A stretch of 64,000 bases of DNA from contig JAITYX010000079.1 in NCBI GenBank assembly GCA_021018815.1, positions 2,418,001-2,482,000 of the forward strand. The letters run 5' to 3'. Under the pieces are notes generated by a model. That model was not told the origin of the DNA. It saw only the letters and a list, made by a program, of their open reading frames with translations, and ran no database searches. The position numbers were made by a program, and so were the translations under genes. Position 1 is the first letter of the stretch; each line of letters starts with the position of its first letter. The stretch is from Talinum fruticosum (Eukaryota > Streptophyta > Magnoliopsida > Caryophyllales > Talinaceae). This document shows, one piece after another, positions 35,575 through 47,129 of this stretch.

Positions 35575-38500
35575 TTAGCCAAACAAGCCCCCTGTCCCCA
35601 GTTCCGCTTGCTGCAACTCCTTTCTACGTTGTTCTTCTAAAGGATCAGGACTCTTATAAACTCTACGCATCCGCCTGCCAGTTGCAAAAATTACTTTAGC
35701 GACGCTGAACACCCAAGGTGCCCGAGCTATCAACTGAAAGATCAATCAGATGACATGCAAGTCCTGTAATCAAGTTACCTGTCTTGTGCATGTTGAGCAG
35801 GGAATGTGGGCATGAACTCCTTTGACTTGGGAAGAGGAACTTCACGAAACCACTCATGCTTAAGAGCAGCATCAGCTGTTATGCGCTGCAGGAAACATCC
35901 AATAATGATAGTAAACTTTACAAGTGCATACCCAAGTAATAGTTTAAATCATGTTATGCAGCATCATTTCCAGCGAAGACTGGGTTGTACCTTTTCAGGG
36001 TCATAAGTTAGAAGTCTATTTAACAAATCAAATCCAGCATCAGATAGAACCGGTGATCCAGTAAATGATGTGGCTGGAAACTTCTTCCGCAACTGATTAT
36101 ACCTGAAAGGGAAATTTGCAAAGTTAATCATTACAAAAATGTGTGCCCTTGCAACTGAAAACTGTACCAATGAGGCCAGAAAGCCAGACCAGGATCACCC
36201 AAAGATGGAAAGCCTGGGAAAAGAGTGCAAAGAATAAGAAAAACTTGATGCAATTATGAATAAAGGTCATCTTATCAAAGAATAAGAAAAACTTACTGGT
36301 GCTTCACAAAATTGACCTTCACCCCAGGCAACTTGGAGAATCCAGGCCAAATTGTCTCATTAGGAGTGCCGAGAATCCTAAATATCTGCAATAGCAAATG
36401 CCAAAAAAGACAGTAGCTTAGGGAATAGCTATTCGCTAAAAGTAAAATACAGAAACAATGGAACAAGAAGACCAATAGTGTCATCTGATATATGACGTCA
36501 TTTAGTAATCCGTTTTGAAACACATCAAATCATGATACACATACTTTTTCACACATGGGTGTACCTTGTCAAGCTGATCAAATTCTGATTTGCCATTAAA
36601 AAGTGGCTCTTTCGACAGAAGTTCAGCCATGATGCAACCAAGTGACCACATATCAATGGCTGTAGAATACTCTTTTGCCCCCAACAAAAGCTCCGGTGCC
36701 CTGCCAAAGAGACGAAGAAGACAGTATGTGGCAAGAATGAGATTCTAAACTTCATACGTAGGCACCCAAGGGAAACAGCCAGGTGTAGTGCCACAACAAT
36801 AATAAGTGAATAGTGCAAATATCAGAGGCAAGCATCCATACAGAAAAAGTAGGCGAAATGCTAAGTTAAACATCCACTAACCAAGGAAAGGAACCTAATC
36901 ACATTCACAAAAAAGCACAACAAGAGAAAAAATTACTCATGGACAACTTAAGTCAAAATACAAGCTATATTTCATACAGGAGTAAAGAGTAGGAAACAAA
37001 TGGCTGAAACTTTTAAATTAAACTAATGTTCAAACTAATGCCTTAACAAGGAAGAGAACAACAATAAAACCAGCTTACATAATAAATTAGATAAAAGGCT
37101 CACCTGTACCAAAGAGTGACAACCAAATGAGTATACGGCTTCAATGGGCTTCCATACTGCCGCGCCAACCCAAAGTCACATATTTTCAACTCACCCTGGT
37201 TGTTCATAAGCAAATTTGATGTCTTTAGATCACGATGAAGCACCCAATTATCATGAAGATACTTAATACCCTCTAGCAGCTGAAGCATGAGGCATTTAAC
37301 TTCACTTTGACTAAATGGTTGTTTCATAGTCTCCATGAGTGCTTTAAGATCATGCTCCATATATTCCATCACCATAAAGATACTGTCGAGGCTGCTTCCC
37401 ACCACAACCTCCTTGACATCCACAATCGATGGATGGTGTAGTGACAAAAGAATGTTTATTTCCCTGAGAGAAGTCAGTGGGAAGCCCTCCCTTTCTTTTT
37501 CCATCTTTACCTTTTTCAAGGCTACGATCTCTCCGGACTTCCTGTCTCTAGCTCTGTAAACAACCCCATAGGTCCCCTCATCTATCTTATTCAATCTTTC
37601 AAACTCATCTACACTTCTACAACCCTGAAGCATATTTACTGTTCTCTTAGGAACAGCTGGAGGTTCAGGTGTTCCATGAGAATAATCTTCATCTTCTGAC
37701 TCGGAATCCCTAGGGCTAAGACTATCATCAGTATCATTGTATTTATCATCTACCTTCATATAATCCTCTCTTTCTGAATCATTTTGAAGGCCACGGTCTC
37801 TACTGGAAGGCTTGTTTTGCATGCTTCCCTCAGAATCTGATGATCTTCCTTTTGCTGAACCAGAAACACCTCTAGAAACCCCCTGTTTCAGGACTAGAAG
37901 ATTTCTTGCTCCTCTTAGCGTCTATAGATTCAGGAGCGGACATTGTCCTCCTCCTTTTCCGCATATCTTCATCATCAGAAATTTCACCTTCATCAGCAGG
38001 AGAGGTGGCGTCATCAGCCCACCTTGAAGATGATATGTGCCTGGTAGGAATGTTGTCCTCATCTTCTAATGGTTCTAGAGCGTCATCATTTCCCCACCTT
38101 TGCTCCTGTGACATTGAGTAAGGCTGATCTGCTGGAGACTCAGACACAACATTATCCATGGAGCCATGTTCTGAAGGAACTTTTGTAGGGGAAGCTTCAA
38201 GCTCCTCTTGAGACTCTTGAGGCTTACTACTTTGAACAGAAGATATCTCATTATTATCAGCAGGAATAGTGAGGGGTGATTGCTGGTATGTTTTCCGACC
38301 TGGCGGTGGTGGAGGAGGAAATGAAGGGGTAGCTGACTTAGGCCGATGTCTCATTGTATCTTTAGCCCCCTTGTCATCTCTGTCCCACACTATAGGCGAA
38401 AACTTCCTTTTCTTAGTAACGGGAGGGGATGGTGCTCCATTCTCCTTCTTTGAGACCTCCACATCTTTGACCTGTGACTCAGATTCAACAGCACCATCAG

Positions 38501-38837
38501 ACCCACTCTCGCTCGACAGCTCACCAGGCTCACGGTCCACAACCCTTGCTGAATAGCCACATCTCCTGGGACCAACTCCACCCCCACTACCACCAGAGTC
38601 ACTTCTACTAGAAGAAGAACGATAACCACCATTAGCCAGCTCCCTCTCCTTAATATCCCTCTGCCTGACCCTAATTCTATCCCTACTGGTTACATCCCGA
38701 TCCCTACCCCGGCCACCGTTCCTCGTCCTATCATATTCATCTTTTGAATAAGCAAAACTCAACCTGGAACTATCGTAATCAGCATCACGTTCCTTAATTT
38801 CAGTATCACGGTAGTTCCCATTCCTTCCCGATGCCAT
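35575..38837 (-). CDS. CDKG2: Cyclin-dependent kinase, CDKG type (PITSLRE-like), with one frame break
   Basis: Ser/Thr kinase related to plant CDKG and animal CDK11; relatives act with L-type cyclins in splicing, cell cycle and meiosis. Coding exons (minus): 38,837-37,104; 36,700-36,565; 36,385-36,297; 36,102-35,991; 35,885-35,779; 35,674-35,575. The 410-residue N-terminal part is rich in Arg/Asp/Ser. The kinase domain has the P-loop [17 protein letters not shown] lysine, PLTSLRE helix, HRDLKTSN catalytic loop, DFG, and [12 protein letters not shown] activation segment. The C-terminal exon has [14 protein letters not shown] and ends LFG. Phases fit throughout for 758 residues if one G of a five-G run (plus-strand C run 37,879-37,883) is surplus; as written, the frame stops at 37,872. 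This is either a consensus error or a disabling mutation. The symbol follows the Arabidopsis relative and its neighbours. Confidence 0.92.
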
Positions 38838-39440
38838 ATATCAAAGCACAGATATCCCCTTCAGAAAATACCAATCAAAACCCAACTCCGAAAAGAAATT
38901 CACTATAGTGCTTAAAAACTCAATCCTTTACCCTCACAAATGAACAATTCAAAGCAAGAAAGTAAATTTTTCGGTGCAAATGACACACAAGGACAAAACC
39001 CTAAATCAAAAAATCACCAACTCACAGCAGCAACAGATCCGGCAAATTAAAATCGAACTTAAGAAAAAACAAAATAGGCAAGCATAGTAGCAGCAGACCT
39101 TTGCGAATTCCGTGCTCTGAAGCTTGAAAACTCGTTCGTCGAAGCACGAACCCAGATTAGGGTTTCGATGGGTAAAACCTAGAAAACGAAACACCGAACG
39201 AACGAGAAGGAGATAGAAACCCTATAACTCAACGGTGATAAACTCGCACTCTCACAATCGAATACCAAGAGAAGCGTGGGATGAGGAGGGACGGAGGGAG
39301 GGAGAGAGGGAGAGAGGGAGAGAGGAGGCTCACCGATGCAGTAGAGAGGAGAGAGAAAGGGCGGCGAAGCTCCTTCGAGAGACAGAGAGAGAGAAGGAAA
39401 ATAATAAGCCTCTCGCGGTTGATTTGTAAAATCGTAATGC
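38838..39440 (-). promoter_or_regulatory. 5' leader and promoter region of the kinase gene
   Basis: Upstream of the kinase ATG on the minus strand is a leader that probably contains an intron (donor near 39,098, after GAATTCGCAAAG). Farther up, 39,280-39,410 is a strongly CT-rich tract on the minus strand, common in plant leaders and core promoters. No clear TATA box was seen. Confidence 0.45.
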
Positions 39441-42400
39441 AACTCTACCCTGTTGAGATTTGAGATTCTCAGGAGTCAGGAAAAAGAATCTCAAAAAAAA
39501 AAACATTCTCAAAAATTTACTCCCTTTTAGTGACAAAAAATAAATTATTATCCTTTCATTTCAAAAATAATGATTCATCTTAAAATAAAAATTCTCATTT
39601 TACTCTCAAAAAATATAAAAACTTATTTATTTCTAATGAAAATAGACTCTACTATATTAGGAAATAGGAATATTACTTTATTTTTCATTTTTTTCTCAAA
39701 AGCATAACAATAAATTAATATGAAAAATATTAAAATTTCAACTTGAGATATTACGCTCATAACATTTTCATACTATGTTTAAAAATCGTCTCAACTAAAA
39801 GTTTAAGAATAATGGAGTTGTTTCAATAGCTAATAATTGTTTGAATTCAACTATTAGTGTCTATATGTCCATTGAGCGAATTGAAAGAAATATGTTTGGT
39901 AAATTTAGCACTCACAAGTAGTTGATTATTGTAAATTAAAAAAAGGTTATTGTTTCAATGCATTATTTTGTTTAAAATTTAATCCGCCGCAACGCTCGAG
40001 TCTTAGTTAGTCATTTATTAATACAAAAGTTGGTTGAAACACTACCTTACCGAAAGTCCTTAATATACTTTTAATTTAAACATAATGTTAAATATTGTTG
40101 TTGAACATGACATACATTAATTACCGAGGGCTTAATAATAGATTTGTACTCTATTATTAATTTCTTAAAAATATAAAGATATACAATTTGATGCTATTTA
40201 TGCGTATCAAAAGTATACACGCACTAAAAGATGTATGCTCTTTACAAGGTAATCACTCCTCGATGCCCATAGGCTACCAATTTTTCTTTTTCAAGAAAAG
40301 AAGTGGTCTCGTTGCATTAATTAGATAATTGGTCAATTAACACATACGGTGAAATAGATGGGGATGAACCCATCTAAATAAGTCCAGAATTTGTGGGGAT
40401 GATGAGGGCAAACGGATGGATAACCTAATTTTCATTATGTCTAACATGAAATAATATCTTGCAAAATAATATCAAAGTCACTAAAAATACTTTATTTGTG
40501 TGCTATATAGATAATGACAATAATAATGTTAATGTTATGTTATAGAGAAGAGCATATGAATTTTTTAATTTTATTTATTCAAATTTCTTGTTAAGTTTCT
40601 TTATAGAAAGAAAGCATCCTAATAGAAGGAATCTGTTATTTTTTCCCTAAATAAAGTTTCTATTTTAAAAAATAAAAATAAATTTCTACTCGGTTCAACT
40701 TGATCAATTACTGTAGATAAGTATTTTTTGGAAACAATTAGTAGAGAAATTTAAGAGTGGAAGAAAAAAGTAAATCCAAGTGTGTTAAATTCTAGCGAAA
40801 CGCACAAGTTACACTGATTACTTGAATTTATTCGACTTGAAAAATTGGGTTTGGGTATGACTTTTTGTCCGAATTTTAACCCGAATTTACGCTAATCCGA
40901 ATTATCTAACCTGAAAAAATCAAATATTGGATAAAAAATTTCATCCAATAATTAACCAGATTTCAACACGAATCCGAATTTTTACCAACGCTATGCCAAA
41001 TTAAAGTAAAAAATTTTGAGTGATTGGGGAATGGGCTATATAAACATGGCACGAGCGTTGCTATGACTGGGCTTTTAATGGGCCCACTGAGGCCTGGGTG
41101 TATATGTTGCTGAATGTCTTGTCTCTAGGAGCCCGGGAATTAAATACTTTCTCCACGTTAAACCTGTAATAAACAAAAAGGGTAGTATCGTCTATTGCTA
41201 CGTGGTCTCACTACTTTGTGAAATGTCACTTTCTGAACTTAATAATAAAGACTTTCATAGTCCTTTTTAGTACTTCCACTAAATAAAATTTGGACGATTT
41301 TTTTGGACAGATGCAGTAAATTTTTAACGAATAAATTATCTTCAAGATAGACATAGTGAATTTTATTAGAAAAGGAATAAATTATCTCCAAGAGAGACAT
41401 AATGAATTCTATTGAAGAAGGCATTTGTTATAAGATACAATGATTAGAGTCTTTCGTAAATGCACTTATAACCACCTGTCACTATACGACAATTATTATA
41501 AAATGTATTAATCATGCACTGCATACGTGTATCACAATAATCACAACCGTTCATTTTTTCTTTTAATTAAATTAAAAATAAATTTTGAAAATTTAATTAA
41601 GTATTTTAAAAATTAAATTAAAATAATTAATTATTATTATGTTTGGCAAACCATTTAATTAACTACCCTTGCGGAAAAAAATAATCCAATAAACTCAAAC
41701 TACGTTCCTATCAAACTCATTGACATTTTTTCCGGCAAAACTCGACGACAATAACGCCTGCGACCTCCATTTTGTTGCGGCCATCGTCGGAGCTCTTTCG
41801 ATTTCAATCGAACCCCAACCAGGATCGTGGAGTGTTAAGCTTTGCCCATTTTTCCGACCAAATTCCGGTGACTACAATTCCACTCACGTCGATTCCGGGT
41901 AGTAGGGTACGAATGCGGTTCGGTGAGGGTTGGGCATGGGCATGGGCATGGACGAGGGCTCGGCATCGATGAGGATGGTAGGCGGCGAAGTTGGAAGAGA
42001 ACGAAACACTGGAAACAATGAAAGCGAACTCCAAATTTTCCTTTTTTTAAATATATTTGATATGATAAAATGATACAAGTTCAATTGCAAGCACATACCA
42101 ACTCAGCAGTAGCAGTGATTATTGTGATACACATGTAGGATACAGATTAATACATCTTATAGTAATCGTCGTATAAGCGACTGGTCGTTATAAGTTTTTC
42201 CTAAATATTTCTACATGTTTTTTTTTCCCCGAGAGACAATCATACAAATCCTCTTACAAATCTTCTTATAAAGATAGATGTCTTCAAATACGATAACTCA
42301 GACCCTCGCAGAATAAAAATCTAAGATGGAATAGGATATCGTGCATTCATATACATATTTGACTCTCTAAACATATTCTTCTAGACTTGATGAGCAAAAT

Positions 42401-42750
42401 CTCCTTTGGTAGTTGATTGGAGGTCGACACTTTGATCTCAAGAGATGGACTGATCCTAGTAATATTACAGCAAAGCCCAGAACCAGAAGCAATCACGGGA
42501 AGATCTAAAATAAAGCTGAATATCTGTTAAGACCAAAAATGAACCCATGATGCGAAATTGAAAGATCAATGATATGTGCTTCTTTTGAATATCCCAAGGA
42601 TAAGAAACCTGTAAAATGCATTTTCCATTACTCGAGCGAATTCATCCCACATTTTAAGGTGCTACAAGCATGATTAAGCTCAAATATAAAATGGACGGGT
42701 AAAAGGAAAATGGAAGTTGATACAAAGACGAGGTTTTATCAGGAAAGTCA
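39441..42750. other. Intergenic region between kinase and remorin genes
   Basis: AT-rich for most of its length. A short stretch with CTCCCTTTTAGTGAC near 39,520 may be a MITE end, without a partner found. Around 41,720-42,010 is a GC-richer block with CATGGG repeated (GGGCATGGGCATGGGCATGG, 41,932-41,951) that looks like a detached gene-start fragment, but no protein is recognisable. The rest shows nothing definable. Confidence 0.45.
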
Positions 42751-44506
42751 CTACTGCCAGCAGCAAGAAGGTAACTTGAAGGAGAATGTAGATGGCAAGT
42801 GACCTGTTCTTCTGATATAATCAGCTTTCTCTGATGTTTTGACTGCTTTCTCATTTAATTTGGCCTCTGCATTAGCACGCTTCTCCTCAGCAATTCTTCG
42901 AGTGGCAGCAAGTTTATTGGCATACTTCTCTTGGGCTCGAGCTTTCAGTCTCTCCGCTTTCACCTATAACAATAAACTCCAAGTATCGATATCTGACTTC
43001 CAAGATACAAATCGAGTTTGGGATCCTTGTAAGATGTTTGATTAACCTCTCTGACTACTTCCTTCATGCCATACCATAATGGGACCTATACTGGGTATCC
43101 AGAATATACATGGCCATATTCATGTGCCAGATTACTGAAATCAAAACAGCTCTCTATTCATTTAGGCAGAGGGTTTCTCCCCATTATGGCTTCAAGCAAG
43201 AGCCCCCCCAAAAAAAAAAAGGCAATAAAAATATCTCAGTTTAAAAATATCTCAGGATCACCACCTGCTAATGTCAGCATCAAATCGGCACATAAAAATA
43301 CATTTTTGTCAAACAAAAGCAATTTGTTGTTTCAACTATCAGAACCACTCACTGTAAGGAACAATGCTAAATTAAAGCAATAGGAATGAATAAAATTTCA
43401 TCTACCATGAAGAAGCCAAGGATAATATACATAGAATCAGCCATCGGTGAATCAAATATAGTAAACCCAACAACTCTATGTTTTGGGTAACTTGACAACA
43501 TATCAAGTGAGTAAAGCAAATATACCTCCAATTTCTTCATCTCCATTTCGGCTTTTCTCTTCTCATGATTCTCCCAAGCTTGTATCTTCACTTCTTCCCG
43601 TTTATACCTACAAAATCAAACACATAAGAATCACATTGTCTGACCATCGATTCCTATGTTGAATAAAGGGTAGAATAGAAGATCACCTGGCCATATATTT
43701 GGCACGTTCTGCCTCATCCCAAGCCATTGCCCTAGTTTCTAGAGGATTGACCTTCTTAGCTTGTTCTGAACCGTTATTCTCCATTGTTCTACGGCCATTA
43801 TTGGCTAATTCTTCTTCCCCATTAGACACTCTCCTTGCCCCATTGTGTCTTCCGAGAGGAGAAGCTGCTTGGATATTCTCAGTACTTTGCCCACCATTGA
43901 GACACCTCATAGGGGTTGAAGCCCCAGAAGAGATGGGGCTACGGCCTACTGGCGTGCTGGCCCTTATTGGGGTGGCTGTCCTAGAAGGTTCCTGGCTAGC
44001 AATTGGAGTCATCTCGGTCCCCATGTCCCTCACACAAACTGATCTTACAGCTAAACCTGAATTCTCTGCCGCCTTATTGATCCTCCAGAAACCCTCCTCA
44101 CAATCAACATTCTTGGTCTGGACATCATACTGAAGAGCACCCGTTCCATTTTCAGCCTTTTCTACTTCATTGTCATCATCACTTGCGTAGTCATTCTCTT
44201 GTTGAGGGACTGGGGCAATCAACCTTGTATCATCGGCATTCGAGTTTCTTGGCTTGGCTTTTGAAGGGTTTCTCTCCCCACCTCTAGAAAATCCAACAAG
44301 CCATTTTTGGGCATCATCCCATTTTGAAGGTGTGGGTTTGCCTAAGGCGGTACGAGGATGAGACCCTCTAGCAGCTCCATTTCCTTTGTGGAACTCAAAG
44401 GTAATGCTGCCATTAGAGATCTCCTTATCCTCTATAGATCTCATGTCACTCTTCAGCCTAAACTTACTAAGAGGAGAACTCCGAGACCTTTCAACAAACA
44501 CCTGTC
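42751..44506 (-). CDS. Remorin family protein
   Basis: Remorins are plant proteins that line the inner face of the plasma membrane and scaffold nanodomains. Coding exons (minus): 44,506-43,687; 43,607-43,526; 42,963-42,751. The C-terminal Remorin_C region spans about the last 110 residues: MAWDEAERAKYMARYKREE, WENHEKRKAEMEMKKLE, then KLAATRRIAEEKRANAEAKL, a coiled coil, and the end RRTGHLPSTFSFKLPSCCW with two cysteines likely used for acyl anchoring. The N-terminal part is variable, with the motif FEFHKG..G......KP.PSKWDDAQKW known from this subgroup. The start is uncertain: the exon opens without an ATG in frame, so I prefer the ATG at 44,442-44,444 (350 residues); an upstream coding exon is possible. 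From memory the Arabidopsis neighbour At1g67590 has a similar length. Confidence 0.93.
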
Positions 44507-44514
44507 CTGCAAAC

Positions 44515-47129
44515 TAGCAGGTTAACAAAATTGATTCTGTAATTTTGATCCTAGATCCTAAATTCAGGTGCTGATTATCTCATATAGAATCCACCTCAAA
44601 GAACTAGCCAATTTGTCACTCAAAAGACACTATTCCTCACTTGAACAGTATGAGAAAACCCAGATTCTCAATACTCCTGAAACATTGAGAAACACAAAAA
44701 AAAAAATTACTACATGAACAGAATGGCTCTGACATCACATTATAACTATTAGCACTAATACAGCTCTAAAAGATGAAATAAGCTAATTCTAGCAAAAATT
44801 GAGCACAAAGGGATAGAACTTAGGGTATAAGCTATGGATAATTAGATAGAACCAAATACTTACCTCAAATCCTTTCAACTAACCTGACAAACGAGTTCAG
44901 AATTCATCTAGGATAGCTTAGTCTCACGCTAGAATCACATCAGCATCAGAAGCCAATGAAGAAAAACTAACCTAAGAAGCTAAATCTTCAGCTTTGACCA
45001 ACAGAAGCAAGAGACAAACAGCCCAATATGGCATGTAACAGTGCAAACTTATCAACAAGAAGAAATCCTGATGGAATTTTATGAAAATGAAACAGTGAGA
45101 TGACAGCTACCCATATCTAAAATCAGAAAACTCCAAATGGGTTTTCCTGGGCATAGGCTAATATGAGCTGAAGAGAGAGAAAATGACTGAAGTGAGAGCA
45201 TAGATTTTTGTGAAAATGCTTCAAACCCTCACAAGCAGAGAAAATGGAGGCCTTTCAGATCCATGAAACAAATAAAAAAAATGGCAATATCTCTGGCACT
45301 TGCACAATGAATTAAGTAACTGAAGGGGTACTACAACGGTTAAAAAGCCACATACTAAAAATATAAATAAAATAAAGTTTGGTGAAAGGGTGAGTCCATA
45401 GTATATGGGCAGAATGACATGGGAAACTGTGAATCTTGTATTACTTCGAGTATACTGGTGGGGGCAACTTACTTCCCTCACTTCGGAATCTAGGAAAGAG
45501 TTACTTTACCATACTCTGTTTTATATACTCTACACATCCAGATAGGAATTGGATTTACTTGTTGCCTTTTTCTACTGTGTTTCCGTTTGGGTTATCTAGT
45601 TGAGTGTACGTAGTCGTATTAGATTTAGTTAGTATAATTTGAGGATTGGTATTAGAATATAAATTTAATATTTATGTTATATTAATATTTTTATATAATA
45701 TATGAGAAAAAACTAATTGATTATGGATTGTATAAAACAAGTATATGAATAAAATAAGAGTGATTAAATCTGATAAAAATGAGATTGATCCACACTCGAA
45801 AATGAGAGTGGTTAAATTTTTTGTTAAAATGACAAAGAAATTTTTAGTTGAGTTTATGCTAAATTTATTTAAATTATAAATTTCTATTTAAGATTTAATA
45901 AGTGAGAATATCAGTATTTATAGATAATTCAAAAAAATTAAACTCTTATAATTTTATTAGTATTTTAATAAATATTATGGATTAAATTATATGAGCTCAA
46001 TTATCTATAAACTCATTGATATATGCGATTTTTTATGAACTTTTAAATGAACTCGAACTTTTTTATTCTTTTGGGAAATACAATTGTGGAACATAAAATT
46101 GAACTACTTGGTTGTAAACGAAGCATTTTCTTTTTAAAAAATTAATCTAACAAAAATGATTTTGCTGCTGTAATTGGCTTCTGGTAACTTGATCATCGTA
46201 CTGAAAATTTACCAGCCTCTAGAAATGACCAAGAAAAACAATAAAACCCAGAAAAAGTCTAGTCAAAGTGTCACATCTATATAGCTCAATTACTAGCATT
46301 CAATCATTCACTGATTCAGTGCCCCCTCCCCTTTTCAAGTACTGTTGGGCTGGGCCCATTTCACAGCCCACGTGACGAGGCTCAGGTTGCCCATCATTTA
46401 CCGTTCTCTCAGAGGCCCGACCCACCCTGTCGGCTCGGCTCAATCCCTATCAGCCACGTGGCACTTCTCGTGGACCACTTACATCTCAATTGGTCGTAAG
46501 GAACTTTACAAAACGTTATATCTCCCTCTATTTTTTTATAAAAAATCTATAAAGCCTTAATGTATTTTCCCATTTAGCACATTCATTTATTGACATATCA
46601 TCTAATTTTATAGATCTAAATTCATAGTATAATCGCTAATCGTTGACACTTGTTACTATAACACTCATTGTTCAGGTCAAATTGCTACTGATTCCCCAAA
46701 AAAGTTATAAATGACAAAATTTTAAAAAATAATCACTATGTAAATAAAATTGGTTATTCTTGATATCATCCTAGGGGACAACTCATGGACAACTCCCAGT
46801 GTGGTTCTCACCTTAAAGGAATGATCCAATGGAATTTAATATATCAAAATAATGTTAGCAAGGCACCGCGGGAGAGATGCTTCAAATGATATAAAGGTCA
46901 CATATTTTTTCAGTGCCTAGATAGGTAATGTGTGTATAACAGCCAGCTAACATCTAACATGATCAGTACTCCAAATGAATACAGCTGGAGTAGTTTCAGT
47001 AAGATAGTAAAGAATGATCACAACAGTGAAACAGAACGCCTAGTTTGATGAATTTTCCTTTGTGCCGCAAATCTACATTTTGCCCTTTTCCCTTGAAACT
47101 TGACAGGTGATCAATATTTGGCCTTACTT
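44515..47129. other. Intergenic region; probable remorin leader introns and promoter
   Basis: The part 44,515-45,230 probably carries untranslated exons and introns of the remorin transcript (minus strand). Beyond it lies AT-rich sequence to about 46,300, then a GC-rich patch at 46,320-46,500 with two G-boxes and GGGCCCA/GGCCC motifs, then more spacer. No gene seen. Confidence 0.45.
46369..46462. promoter_or_regulatory. Pair of G-boxes, one a ten-base palindrome
   Basis: CACGTG occurs at 46,369-46,374 and 46,455-46,460; the second lies in the perfect palindrome GCCACGTGGC (46,453-46,462). A GGGCTGGGCCCA phrase (46,347-46,358), like the TCP-type site II element, is close by. Such motifs bind bZIP and bHLH factors. 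They lie about 1.2 kb upstream of the remorin leader. Confidence 0.45.
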
